DNA from: Solobacterium sp.
GTDB lineage: Bacteria > Bacillota_I > Bacilli_A > Erysipelotrichales > Erysipelotrichaceae
NCBI GenBank assembly: GCA_024693325.1
Contig: JAILLA010000044.1
Location: 1 to 34,520, forward strand
Direction of reading: 5' to 3'
Length of the DNA stretch: 34,520 nt
The notes under the pieces are model-generated. The model was not told where the DNA came from and made no database searches. It saw nothing but the letters and a program-made list of their open reading frames with translations. Position 1 is the stretch's first letter; the number at the start of each line of letters is the position of its first letter. Shown one piece after another: positions 8,035 through 15,862 of this stretch. Both the position numbers and the translations under genes were made by a program.

Positions 8035-8568
8035 ATGCCGACAAAGAAAAAGGCAGAAGAAACAGCAGCTGCAGCAGTTGAGGCCGAAGCTAAGAAGACA
8101 GCCAAAAAGCCCGCCGCAAAGAAAGCTGCAAAGACAACCGCAGCAGCAGAAACAGCTGAAAAGAAAACAACAGCTAAGAAGACTGCCAAAAAGACAGAAA
8201 AAGCTGAAACTACAGAAAAGAAAACAACAGCCAAGAAGGCTACAGCGAAAAAAGCAGTTAAGAAGGCTGCTGAACCTGCACCGGAAGTTGTTAAGAAGTC
8301 CTATCAGGAATACAAGGATGTAATCAACTGGAAGAAGTGGGAAGCTCACAATCTCGATTGGCTCTGGATCGAAGTCAACGCAGGTGACCTTCTGACAGAA
8401 CTGGAAGCAGGCGTAGACAATATCGCTACAGCAGTTGCAGCAGTTAAGGACTGCATGCTCGAAGGCGACTATTATATCGTTGAAGCTGACGACGCAGCGC
8501 TCTCTGTCCGTTACTATACAGACAACCTGAGCGAATCCCGCCGTACATACAAAGAAGTTAACGGCTGA
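8035..8568 (+). CDS. Histone H1-like Lys/Ala-rich protein with C-terminal domain
   Basis: A 177-residue protein in two parts. Residues 1-87 are almost entirely Lys, Ala, Thr and Glu, with repeated TAKK and EKKTTAKK units, like bacterial histone H1-like or AlgP-type nucleoid tails. Residues 90-177 form a compact, Trp- and acid-rich domain (SYQEYKDVINWKKWEAHNLDW onward, shortened here) that I do not recognise. A role in DNA or RNA binding is inferred from the basic tail only. GGGAGG at 8022-8027, an extended -10 promoter and its own terminator mark it as a well-expressed monocistronic gene. The codon repeats also create long spurious frames on the opposite strand. Confidence 0.75.
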   Translation: MPTKKKAEETAAAAVEAEAKKTAKKPAAKKAAKTTAAAETAEKKTTAKKTAKKTEKAETTEKKTTAKKATAKKAVKKAAEPAPEVVKKSYQEYKDVINWKKWEAHNLDWLWIEVNAGDLLTELEAGVDNIATAVAAVKDCMLEGDYYIVEADDAALSVRYYTDNLSESRRTYKEVNG

Positions 8569-8574
8569 TCAGAC

Positions 8575-8606
8575 AAAAAAGAACGTCCGCATTGGACGTT
8601 TTTTTA
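8575..8606. terminator. Bidirectional terminator
   Basis: AACGTCC (8582-8588) and GGACGTT (8594-8600) with a 5-base loop, six A before and a T run after. The minus-strand gene's stop codon (8604-8606) lies inside its right flank. Confidence 0.85.
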
Positions 8607-9095
8607 GACTCTGGACAGAATGATGGAAATGCCGACGGCATAGATCAGTTCCGCCGGACCGTTGATCGTACCGTCGCTCAGGCATGTCAGTCCTGCTATG
8701 ACGCACATGAAGAGATAGAACCGCATGAGCTCCGGCTTGGGCAGCAGGGATCGCAGTATGATCACATTGAAGACCAGAACAGATCCGTACGCGCATATCA
8801 GGTGGATATGCGAGCTGATGTCCTCCGGAACATGGTACGGGATGACCAGCGTCAGGATAAACAGGGAAATATAGACTGCCCACAGGAAACGGATCCGGTA
8901 CCGGACGGCAGTCCGGTATGTCATGATCACCGTATAGACCATGACGGGAACCAGGCATACGTAAAATACCGGCAGGCCTTCAGCCGCGATGCCGGAATAG
9001 TTCAGCGTAAAGCCTGTCATGATCATCGGAATGCCCAGCAGTACCGGTATGACCAGATCGGACAGGATATTGATCCTGTGTTTTCCTGTATTCAT
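8604..9095 (-). CDS. Small polytopic membrane protein, unknown function
   Basis: A 163-residue hydrophobic protein with about five transmembrane segments (roughly residues 12-30, 40-57, 68-87, 97-115 and 121-158, the last perhaps two helices). I do not recognise the family. There is no Shine-Dalgarno before the ATG at 9095. On the minus strand a TGT-TATCAT extended -10 ends seven bases before the ATG, with TTCACC 17 bases further upstream as a possible -35, so the mRNA may be leaderless. A perfect palindrome spans both the -10 and the start codon, suggesting tight control by a repressor. It converges with the histone-like gene and is divergent from the aro operon. Confidence 0.65.
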   Translation of the reverse strand: MNTGKHRINILSDLVIPVLLGIPMIMTGFTLNYSGIAAEGLPVFYVCLVPVMVYTVIMTYRTAVRYRIRFLWAVYISLFILTLVIPYHVPEDISSHIHLICAYGSVLVFNVIILRSLLPKPELMRFYLFMCVIAGLTCLSDGTINGPAELIYAVGISIILSRV

Positions 9096-9113
9096 GTTAT
9101 GAATGATAACATG
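9093..9113. promoter_or_regulatory. Palindrome over promoter and start codon, operator-like
   Basis: Two perfect 8-base arms, CATGTTAT (9093-9100) and ATAACATG (9106-9113), are separated by five bases. The repeat covers the start codon and predicted -10 of the minus-strand membrane protein gene. It has no T run, so a repressor site is more likely than a terminator. Confidence 0.45.
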
Positions 9114-9169
9114 TACCGGGAAACCGGTGAAATGTTATTCTTCTGAAAAGTTTTTCAGAAAACCGATGC

Positions 9170-9203
9170 TTGATAGTGCCTGATGTATGTAATATACTTA
9201 CAT
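9170..9203 (+). promoter_or_regulatory. aro operon promoter with dyad over the -10
   Basis: TTGATA (9170-9175), a 17-base spacer and TATACT (9193-9198) form a near-consensus vegetative promoter, with start expected near 9205. A perfect dyad, ATGTAA and TTACAT with a 5-base centre (9187-9203), is superimposed on the -10. Its half-site resembles the TGTAAA of TyrR boxes, but spacing differs and no regulator is identified. Confidence 0.75.
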
Positions 9204-9213
9204 CGGAAAACAT

Positions 9214-9255
9214 ATGAAAACATTCAGAAGCTATTACTATTATTACGTTGGATAG
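9214..9255 (+). CDS. Tyr-rich leader peptide of the aro operon
   Basis: A 13-codon open frame, MKTFRSYYYYYVG, with five consecutive Tyr codons (9232-9246) and one Phe codon, ending in TAG at 9253-9255. GGA at 9205-9207 is a weak ribosome site, and the predicted transcription start is only about nine bases before the ATG. It lies between the operon promoter and a set of competing hairpins that ends in a terminator ahead of aroB. This is the arrangement of ribosome-stalling attenuators such as trpL, hisL or pheL, here specific for tyrosine, the product of tyrA in the operon. The peptide was found by reading the sequence; translation is inferred. Confidence 0.75.
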   Translation: MKTFRSYYYYYVG

Positions 9256-9256
9256 T

Positions 9257-9357
9257 GCGGACGTTATCTGCAGATAATGACCGCTTTTGTGCAGTGTGAC
9301 GGCATTATCTGATGGTAGAGGAACTACAGCCACATGGATGATGCCATGCGGCTTTTT
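9257..9357 (+). promoter_or_regulatory. Transcription attenuator with four competing segments
   Basis: Four mutually exclusive pairings are visible. Segments 1:2 form a hairpin at 9257-9284 (GCGG/CCGC base and TTATCT/AGATAA). Segments 2:3 pair 9272-9283 with 9300-9310 (11 bp, one bulge). Segments 3:4 pair 9301-9309 with 9337-9345 (9 bp, one G-U). The terminator, 9328-9337 with 9344-9353 (one mismatch) plus a T run to 9357, overlaps segment 4. Inferred logic: a ribosome stalled on the Tyr codons leaves segment 1 free, so 1:2 and 3:4 form and block termination. A ribosome reaching the stop codon covers segment 1, so 2:3 forms and the terminator folds. Confidence 0.7.
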
Positions 9358-9376
9358 GTTTTCCGGAGGTGACCGG

Positions 9377-10384
9377 ATGGAAATACAGGTACATACAGAC
9401 CAGAGGGATTATACAGTTACGGTGGAACGTGGCTCCTTGTCAAGAGTACGTGAGATCATCGGTGATGACGCGCATGTATTCATCGTCAGCGACAGCGGGG
9501 TACCGCAGAAATGGAAGGACATCCTGTGCGGACAGTTCCCGGACGCGCATATGCATGTGTTTGAACAGGGAGAAGCGTCCAAGAACATCGATGTATTCCG
9601 GGAGATCCTGGAAGACATGCTCGCCTGCCGTATTTCAAGAAACGACATCCTGATCGCGCTGGGCGGCGGGGTGACCGGCGATCTTGCGGGATTTGCCGCA
9701 AGCGCCTATATGCGGGGCATCCGTTACGTCAATATCCCGACGACATCGCTCTCAATGATCGATTCCGGGATCGGCGGAAAAACAGCCATCGACCTCAACG
9801 GCGTCAAGAACTGTGTCGGCGCATTCTGGCAGCCGTATGCGGTCATTGTTGATTCGGACATCCTCTCAACACTTCCGGAACGTCATCTGAACAACGGAAT
9901 GGCGGAAGCAGTGAAGGAAGGACTGATCCGTGATCCGGCGCTCTTCGTGTTATTTGAACAGGATGACTGGAAAGATCACCTGGATGAAATAATCACCCGC
10001 TGTCTGGTCATAAAGCGTGATATTGTTGAACGGGATGAACGTGAAAGCGGTGAACGGAAGCTGCTGAACTTCGGACATACATTCGGTCATGCCTATGAAA
10101 GCCTGCATGGCTTTGATACTTATCTGCATGGGGAATGCGTGGCAATGGGAATGATGACAGTGCTCAACGACCCCATGATCAAAAACAGGCTGCGCAGCGT
10201 CCTGCAGAGACTGAAGCTGCCCGAAACATGCAGCGTGAGCAAGGAAGACATCTTCCGTCTTGTCATGAACGACAAGAAAGCAGACCATGGCAAAGTCACG
10301 ATCGTCCAGGTGGACGAGATCGGAAACGGTCATCTGGAAACATGGTCCTCAGAACAGATCAAAGAAAGGCTGGAAGCTATATGA
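9377..10384 (+). CDS. aroB: 3-dehydroquinate synthase
   Basis: A 335-residue cytosolic enzyme converting DAHP to 3-dehydroquinate, step two of the shikimate pathway, using NAD and a divalent metal. Motifs include the Gly-rich ALGGGVTGDLAGFAA for NAD, PTTSLSMIDSGIGGKTA (usually PTTLLAMVDSSVGGKT), the EAVKEGLI Glu, and the metal-binding LNFGHTFGHA, with a further His in the LHGE segment. The start at 9377 is fixed by GGAGGT at 9365-9370; the longer frame from 9287 runs through the attenuator and is rejected. It is first in the aro operon, 20 bases after the attenuator T run, and its stop overlaps the aroC start by 4 bases. Confidence 0.95.
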   Translation: MEIQVHTDQRDYTVTVERGSLSRVREIIGDDAHVFIVSDSGVPQKWKDILCGQFPDAHMHVFEQGEASKNIDVFREILEDMLACRISRNDILIALGGGVTGDLAGFAASAYMRGIRYVNIPTTSLSMIDSGIGGKTAIDLNGVKNCVGAFWQPYAVIVDSDILSTLPERHLNNGMAEAVKEGLIRDPALFVLFEQDDWKDHLDEIITRCLVIKRDIVERDERESGERKLLNFGHTFGHAYESLHGFDTYLHGECVAMGMMTVLNDPMIKNRLRSVLQRLKLPETCSVSKEDIFRLVMNDKKADHGKVTIVQVDEIGNGHLETWSSEQIKERLEAI

Positions 10385-11487
10385 ACAATACGATTGGAAA
10401 CCTGATCACATTGACAGTATTCGGGGAGTCGCACGGACCCGCCATCGGCGGCGTGCTCGACGGACTGCCTCCGGGACTGCCGGTCGATGAAGCATATATT
10501 GCTTCACAGATGGATCTGCGCAGGGCTGTCGGAAAGATCTCGACAGGCAGGCACGAGGCAGATGTACCGGAGTTCCTGTCCGGTGTCAGAAACGGAAGAA
10601 CAGAAGGAACACCGCTGGCGTTCATCATCCGGAACACCAATGTGAAACGCACCGATTATGACATGCTGGAAGACAAAGCCAGACCTTCCCATGCGGACTA
10701 TACAGGCCACGTGAAATACTGCGGTTATCAGGACGCCTCAGGAGGGGGACATTTCTCCGGCAGACTGACTGCCGTGATCGTCGCGGCAGGTGCGATCCTG
10801 CGGCAGGCACTGGAACAGAAGGGCATTCTGATCGGAACACATATCAGATCACTGCACGGGATCGAAGATGATCCGTTTGAACAGAATGAACTGATCAGTC
10901 AGATCCGTGCATTGAATACAAAGGACTTTGCGGTACTCAATGAAGAAGCAGGCAGACAGATGAAGGCTGAGATCGAACATGCCGCATCCCTGCATGATTC
11001 TCTCGGCGGGATCCTTGAAACTGCAGTGGCAGGACTGCCTGCAGGCATCGGGGAACCGATGTTTGACAGCCTGGAGAGCAGACTCTCACATGCCCTGTTC
11101 TCGATCCCTGCCGTCAAGGGCGTTGAATTCGGGAGCGGCTTTGCACTGGCAGGGATGTACGGCAGCGAGGCAAATGATGCGTTTGGCATTGAGAACGGAC
11201 AGGTCATTACCCTCAGCAACCATAACGGCGGCATCAACGGCGGTATTTCCAACGGCATGCCTGTCATATTCAGGACCGTGATCAAACCGACGCCTTCCAT
11301 TGCGCGGCCGCAGAAGACCGTGAACTTCAAAACGATGGAAGAAACAGAGATCACGATCACCGGCAGACATGATCCGGCGATCATTCACCGGGCAAGAGTT
11401 GTACAGGACGCGGTCTGCGCGTTAACGCTGGCCGACCTGCTCGTACAGCGCTTCGGTCTCTTATGGCTGAAAGAGGACAGGATATGA
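10381..11487 (+). CDS. aroC: Chorismate synthase
   Basis: A 368-residue enzyme converting EPSP to chorismate with reduced FMN, the last shikimate step. Signature blocks are FGESHGPAIGGVLDGLPPG at the N-terminus, RPSHADYTG, and SGGGHFSGRLTA. The last replaces the GGRSSAR/ET form common in other bacteria and is typical of the shorter Firmicute type. The C-terminal block GGINGGISNGMPV and the final RHDPAIIHRA region are also present. The ATG at 10381 overlaps the aroB stop as ATGA, indicating translational coupling; a longer frame to 10135 is only aroB out of frame. Its own stop overlaps the next gene by ATGA. Confidence 0.96.
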   Translation: MNNTIGNLITLTVFGESHGPAIGGVLDGLPPGLPVDEAYIASQMDLRRAVGKISTGRHEADVPEFLSGVRNGRTEGTPLAFIIRNTNVKRTDYDMLEDKARPSHADYTGHVKYCGYQDASGGGHFSGRLTAVIVAAGAILRQALEQKGILIGTHIRSLHGIEDDPFEQNELISQIRALNTKDFAVLNEEAGRQMKAEIEHAASLHDSLGGILETAVAGLPAGIGEPMFDSLESRLSHALFSIPAVKGVEFGSGFALAGMYGSEANDAFGIENGQVITLSNHNGGINGGISNGMPVIFRTVIKPTPSIARPQKTVNFKTMEETEITITGRHDPAIIHRARVVQDAVCALTLADLLVQRFGLLWLKEDRI

Positions 11488-12719
11488 AGCTCGGACTGAT
11501 CGGACATCCGCTCTCACACAGCTGGTCGCCGCAGATCCATAAGTTTTTCCTTGGAGAACCATATGAACTGATCGATCTGGAGCCGGAAGAGCTGGAATCG
11601 TTCCTGAAGAAACGCGGCTTTGACGGAATCAATGTCACGATTCCATATAAGACAGCAGTCATTCCGTATCTGGATGAGATCGATCCTGCCGCGTCAGAGA
11701 TCGGCGCGGTCAACTGTATCGTCAACAGGGACGGCAGGCTGAAGGGATACAATACCGATTATCTGGGCTTCCGCGACATGCTGGTGCAGGCATGTATCGA
11801 AGTAAAGGGAAAACAGACGGCGGTCCTGGGAAGCGGCGGCGCTTCCAAAGCGGTCGCCAGAGCGCTCAGGGACCTCGGAGGGAATGTCAGTGTGGTATCA
11901 CGCACACCGCATGATGATCTGATCGGCTACGACGATCTGTATCAGGGAAGTTTTGAAGTCATCGTCAATACGACACCGCTTGGCATGTTTCCTCAGATCG
12001 ACGATATGCCGGCAGACCTGCATAAACTGCAGGGCGTGAAGACAGTGATCGATGTCATTGCCAATCCGGTCCGTTCAGCACTTCTGTTTACGGCAGGCAT
12101 GATGGGCTGCCGGACGCTTGGCGGGCTGGAAATGCTTGTGCGCCAGGCGTTTGCGGCTGGAGAACTGTTTACCGGAAGAACCCTGGATCGTGACATGATC
12201 GCTCCGTGCATCAATATGCTGAAACGACAGAAGCAGAATATCGTCCTGATCGGCATGCCGACATCCGGCAAGACGACCCTCGGGGCCCTGCTCAGTGAAG
12301 CGACAGGGAAAAAACTTGTGGAAATGGATGAACTGACGGCAGAGCGCATGGGCATGAGCATTCCCCAGGCATTTGCTCAACATGGGGAAGCCTGGTTCCG
12401 GGAAGCGGAGCGCAGGACAGTCGGGGAAATATCATTGTATGAACACTCGGTGATCTCCTGCGGCGGGGGCGTGATCAAAAACCCCGATAACATGAAGAAC
12501 CTTGGTGCCAACGGTGTGATCGTCTGGCTGGACCGCAGACCGGATCTGCTGTACGGCTCAAACGACAGACCGCTGTCACCTGATTACGACAGCGTACTGA
12601 AACTCTACCGGGAACGGTACGGGCTGTATGAAAGCTTTGCGGATATCCGCATTACCAACAATGACACGATCGAAGACTGTCTGCAGCGGATCATGGAGCA
12701 GACAGGTGAAAACGGCTGA
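11484..12719 (+). CDS. aroE/aroK: Fused shikimate dehydrogenase-shikimate kinase
   Basis: A 411-residue two-domain enzyme. Residues 1-245 are shikimate dehydrogenase: GHPLSHSWSP substrate loop, VTIPYK with catalytic K56, NTD with D92, the VLGSGGASKAV NADP loop and NTTPLGM. Residues 250-411 are shikimate kinase: Walker A GMPTSGKT (257-264), MDE with substrate-binding Asp 282, WFREAER, CGGGV (326-330) and the lid around NDRPL. The fusion carries out two reactions separated by no other step, dehydroshikimate to shikimate to shikimate 3-phosphate, so channelling is plausible. The frame is uninterrupted through the joint. Start 11484 overlaps the aroC stop (ATGA), with AGAGGA just upstream. Confidence 0.95.
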   Translation: MKLGLIGHPLSHSWSPQIHKFFLGEPYELIDLEPEELESFLKKRGFDGINVTIPYKTAVIPYLDEIDPAASEIGAVNCIVNRDGRLKGYNTDYLGFRDMLVQACIEVKGKQTAVLGSGGASKAVARALRDLGGNVSVVSRTPHDDLIGYDDLYQGSFEVIVNTTPLGMFPQIDDMPADLHKLQGVKTVIDVIANPVRSALLFTAGMMGCRTLGGLEMLVRQAFAAGELFTGRTLDRDMIAPCINMLKRQKQNIVLIGMPTSGKTTLGALLSEATGKKLVEMDELTAERMGMSIPQAFAQHGEAWFREAERRTVGEISLYEHSVISCGGGVIKNPDNMKNLGANGVIVWLDRRPDLLYGSNDRPLSPDYDSVLKLYRERYGLYESFADIRITNNDTIEDCLQRIMEQTGENG

Positions 12720-12733
12720 AACGGAGAAAACAT

Positions 12734-13750
12734 ATGATCATTACACTAAAAAGAACAGCACCAGCTGAAGCGGTGGAAAATATTATTCGTTCATTTGAAT
12801 CCAGGAACCTGACAGTCCACAGGAGCTATGGTGAAAACTATATCGTTCTCGGACTGGTCGGTGATACGACACAGCTGGATGAACGGTCGATCCTGGCAAA
12901 TGAATGGGTTGATAATGTCCAGAGAGTAGCTGCTCCGTATAAACTGGCAAACAGGATGTTCCATCCCGAGGATACGATCATCGATGTGAACGGCATCCGG
13001 ATCGGCGGAAATGAAAAGATCGTGCTCATGGCCGGACCATGCTCGATCGAAGGGCTGGAGCCGACGATCGAGATCGCCAGGGCTGTCAAGGAAGCAGGAG
13101 CGGATATGCTCAGAGGCGGCGCATACAAACCCCGCACTTCCCCATACGCATTCCAGGGTCTTGGCACGGAAGGCATCCTGGATATGGTCAGGGCACGTGA
13201 AGAGACCGGCCTGCCGATCGTTACGGAACTGATGGACGCAGCCCAGATCGATGAATTCGAGCAGTACGTCGATGTCGTACAGATCGGTGCCCGGAACATG
13301 CAGAACTATACGCTGCTCAAGGCAGTCGGACGCATGCATAAGCCGGTACTGCTGAAGCGCGGCATGTCCGCAACGATCGAAGAATGGATCATGTCAGCCG
13401 AATACATCATGGCTTCCGGCAACCCGGATGTCATCATGTGTGAACGCGGCATCCGTACGTTTGAAAAATCCACGCGCAACACCATGGATCCGGCAGTGAT
13501 CCCGATCATCAAGCAGCGCACGCACCTGCCCATCGTCGTCGATCCTTCCCATGCGACCGGTGACTGGAAGCTGATCGAACCGGTGGCCCTGGCTGCGATC
13601 GCAGCAGGCTGTGACGGTCTGATCATTGAGGTCCACCAGCATCCGGAAAATGCCTGGTCAGACGGCGCGCAGTCTTTGAAGCCTGACCGCTTTGCGGCAC
13701 TGATCGAAAAAGCCCGGGCTGTTGCCGGGGCAGTAGGCAGAGAGCTCTGA
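12734..13750 (+). CDS. aroF: DAHP synthase, type I-beta with N-terminal regulatory domain
   Basis: A 338-residue 3-deoxy-7-phosphoheptulonate synthase that condenses PEP and erythrose 4-phosphate, the entry to the pathway. Residues 1-70 form the ferredoxin-like regulatory domain seen in Thermotoga-type enzymes, which mediates feedback by Tyr or Phe. The barrel follows, with AGPCSIE (metal ligand C103), YKPRTSPYAFQG, LLKRGMSATIEEW, VDPSHATG (H273), IIEVH (E299) and WSDGAQS (D310). GGAGA at 12723-12727 precedes the ATG. The gene starts 14 bases after aroE/K and its TGA overlaps the aroA start. Feedback by tyrosine would add a second layer to the leader peptide control. Confidence 0.95.
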   Translation: MIITLKRTAPAEAVENIIRSFESRNLTVHRSYGENYIVLGLVGDTTQLDERSILANEWVDNVQRVAAPYKLANRMFHPEDTIIDVNGIRIGGNEKIVLMAGPCSIEGLEPTIEIARAVKEAGADMLRGGAYKPRTSPYAFQGLGTEGILDMVRAREETGLPIVTELMDAAQIDEFEQYVDVVQIGARNMQNYTLLKAVGRMHKPVLLKRGMSATIEEWIMSAEYIMASGNPDVIMCERGIRTFEKSTRNTMDPAVIPIIKQRTHLPIVVDPSHATGDWKLIEPVALAAIAAGCDGLIIEVHQHPENAWSDGAQSLKPDRFAALIEKARAVAGAVGREL

Positions 13751-15021
13751 TGAAGGCGCTGATCAGAAAAGGAACAGCAGACGGCTTTACAGTCAGGATC
13801 CCGCCCTCAAAATCACTTTCCCACAGGGCATTGATCGTCTCCGCGCTTGCGGACGGGACATCAAAGATCATCCATCCGGCGGAAAACCGGGATATGAAGG
13901 CAACGATCCGCTGTCTGAGACAGCTCGGTGCCCGCATCCATGAAGAAGGTGATCACTGCATCGTGGAAGGGACCGGCGGGTATGACTGGTATGACGGAAG
14001 TCTGATCGACTGCTCGGAGTCGGGAAGCACACTGCGCTTCCTGATCCCTGTATTCGCGATGACGGGTAAGCCGTGCCTGTTTACCGGACAGGGAAGGCTG
14101 ATGGACAGGCCGCTGGATGTCTATGCGGACCTGTTCAGAAAACAGTCACTGCTGTTTGAAATGAAGGACCGGATCCTGCATCTGCAGGGACCGCTGTCTC
14201 CGGGTGAGTTCAGTCTCAGGGGAGACATATCATCACAGTTTATTACCGGACTGCTGCTGACACTGCCGCTTCTGCCGGGAGATTCCGTGATCCGGATCAC
14301 GGAACCGTACGAATCACGTTCCTACGTGGCATTAACGGAAGATGTCCTGCAGGACGCAGGGATCACATTCCATGACCATGGCCTGACGATCGGAATACCG
14401 GGCGGTCAGAAATACCATGGCAGGACATATACAGTTGACGGGGATGATTCCCAGGCAGCCTTCTTCCTGTGCCTTGCATGTTTAACGCGTCAGAGCGCGG
14501 ATGTACTGTCCCTGCGCCATGATTCACACCAGCCTGATCACAGGATCATCGATATCCTGCGTACCATGGGTGCTGAGATCACGGAGATTGAAGACGGATA
14601 CCGCATCATCCCGCATGAACTGCACGGGACTGTGATCGATCTTGCGGACTGCCCGGATCTCGGACCGGTGCTGTTTGCCTTAGCTTCTGCTGCGGAGGGC
14701 ACATCGGTATTTGTGAATGCGGGAAGGCTCCGGTACAAAGAGAGTGACCGCATTGCGGCAATGGAAGAAGAACTGAAAAAACTCGGATGCGATATCTCAT
14801 CCGATGAAACGACTGTAACGGTACATGGCGGGGCAGAGCTGCATGGGACAGAACTGGACGGTCATGGCGATCACCGTGTCGTCATGTCGCTCAGCGTGCT
14901 TGCGGCATCCATGCAGGAGCCAGTTGTGATCAAAGGCTGCGAAGCAGCAGATAAAAGCTATCCGGGATTTCTGGAAGACCTGAGATCCACGGGAACAGAG
15001 GTGACACTGTATGATCGATAA
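13750..15021 (+). CDS. aroA: 3-phosphoshikimate 1-carboxyvinyltransferase (EPSP synthase)
   Basis: A 423-residue enzyme transferring enolpyruvyl from PEP to shikimate 3-phosphate. All main blocks are present: PPSKSLSHRALI at the N-terminus, GSTLRFLIPVFAM, GRLMDRPLDVY, SSQFITGLLL, YESRSYVALT, VDGDDSQAAFFL with the catalytic Asp, RYKESDRIAAMEEEL and GDHRVVMSLSVL, ending in SYPGFLEDL. The GS-containing PEP loop lacks the Gly-Asn-Ala-Gly-Thr form (it reads ESGSTLR), as in class II-like Firmicute enzymes; class cannot be settled by eye. The start overlaps the aroF stop by one base (TGATG) with no good ribosome site, so reinitiation is likely. It overlaps tyrA by 11 bases. Confidence 0.95.
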   Translation: MKALIRKGTADGFTVRIPPSKSLSHRALIVSALADGTSKIIHPAENRDMKATIRCLRQLGARIHEEGDHCIVEGTGGYDWYDGSLIDCSESGSTLRFLIPVFAMTGKPCLFTGQGRLMDRPLDVYADLFRKQSLLFEMKDRILHLQGPLSPGEFSLRGDISSQFITGLLLTLPLLPGDSVIRITEPYESRSYVALTEDVLQDAGITFHDHGLTIGIPGGQKYHGRTYTVDGDDSQAAFFLCLACLTRQSADVLSLRHDSHQPDHRIIDILRTMGAEITEIEDGYRIIPHELHGTVIDLADCPDLGPVLFALASAAEGTSVFVNAGRLRYKESDRIAAMEEELKKLGCDISSDETTVTVHGGAELHGTELDGHGDHRVVMSLSVLAASMQEPVVIKGCEAADKSYPGFLEDLRSTGTEVTLYDR

Positions 15022-15862
15022 GAATACCGTCATCACGATCGTCGGACTCGGACTGCTGGGAGGCAGTTATGCCCAGGCGTTTGCCAGGGCAGGCTATGGC
15101 GTCAAGGGGATCGACATTGATGAAGACGCTGTTTCCTTTGCAAAGGAACAGGGATGGATCACGGAAGGAAGCACCGATGTCAGCCTGGCAGCTGATACGG
15201 ATATCCTGATCTGCGCGCTGTATCCGCATGTTTTCATCAGCTGGGTGAAGGAAAACCAGCACCTGCTGAAGCCGGGTACCTTGATCACCGATGTGACAGG
15301 CGTCAAGCGCAGTGTCGTTTCACAGCTTTCACAGGTCCTCAGACCGGATATTGAATACATTGCGTGTCATCCGATGGCAGGCAGGGAATACAAGGGGATC
15401 CGCTATGCGGATGCCTCCCTGTTTGAAAAAGCAAATTTCATTATCGTACCGACAGAGCGAAATACAGAAGAAGCGATCCGTACGGCAGAGCAGATCGCGC
15501 AGATCCTGAAATTCAAAAAGATCTCCTGCCTGACCCCTGAACAGCATGATGAAATGATCGCGTTCCTTTCCCAGCTGACGCACATCGTTGCGGTCAGCCT
15601 GATGAATGTGAAGGACAATACGCACCTTGCGGACTTTACGGGGGACAGCTTCCGTGACCTGACGAGGATCGCCAGGATCAATGAAGATATGTGGCCGGAG
15701 CTCTTTATGCTGAACGGGGATTACCTGACCTCTGAGATCGAAGCGCTGGCTGCAGAGCTGCTGCGGTTCAATGATCTGATCAGGACAGGAAATACGGAAG
15801 AGATGAAGCGTCTGCTCATCCAGTCGACAGAACGCAGAAAGGCATTTGAGGGACAGTCATGA
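15011..15862 (+). CDS. tyrA: Prephenate dehydrogenase
   Basis: A 283-residue NAD(P)-dependent enzyme that turns prephenate into 4-hydroxyphenylpyruvate, the tyrosine precursor. It has the Rossmann motif VGLGLLGGSYA, CALYPHVF, the CHPMAGREYKGIRYA block, FIIVPTE and the helical TPEQHDEMIAFLSQLTHIVAV segment. The length matches a core enzyme without a C-terminal ACT domain and without fused chorismate mutase, so control must come from elsewhere, such as the Tyr-codon attenuator. GAGGTG at 14998-15003, inside aroA, serves the ATG at 15011. It is the only tyrosine-specific gene in the operon and explains the amino acid encoded in the leader. Confidence 0.94.
   Translation: MIDKNTVITIVGLGLLGGSYAQAFARAGYGVKGIDIDEDAVSFAKEQGWITEGSTDVSLAADTDILICALYPHVFISWVKENQHLLKPGTLITDVTGVKRSVVSQLSQVLRPDIEYIACHPMAGREYKGIRYADASLFEKANFIIVPTERNTEEAIRTAEQIAQILKFKKISCLTPEQHDEMIAFLSQLTHIVAVSLMNVKDNTHLADFTGDSFRDLTRIARINEDMWPELFMLNGDYLTSEIEALAAELLRFNDLIRTGNTEEMKRLLIQSTERRKAFEGQS

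Noticed and set aside
7971..8349. Minus-strand Phe/Ala- or Cys/Leu-rich frames opposite the Lys/Ala-rich protein
   Set aside because: They arise from the reverse complement of AAG/GCA codon repeats and look like membrane proteins only for that reason.
9257..9288. First hairpin of the aro leader as the main terminator
   Set aside because: Only four T follow it and it fits better as the 1:2 pairing of an attenuator; the hairpin at 9328-9357 is the better terminator.
9120..9376. T-box or other known riboswitch upstream of aroB
   Set aside because: The T-box core AGGGTGGnACCGCG and other familiar riboswitch cores are missing; the leader peptide and paired segments explain the region better.
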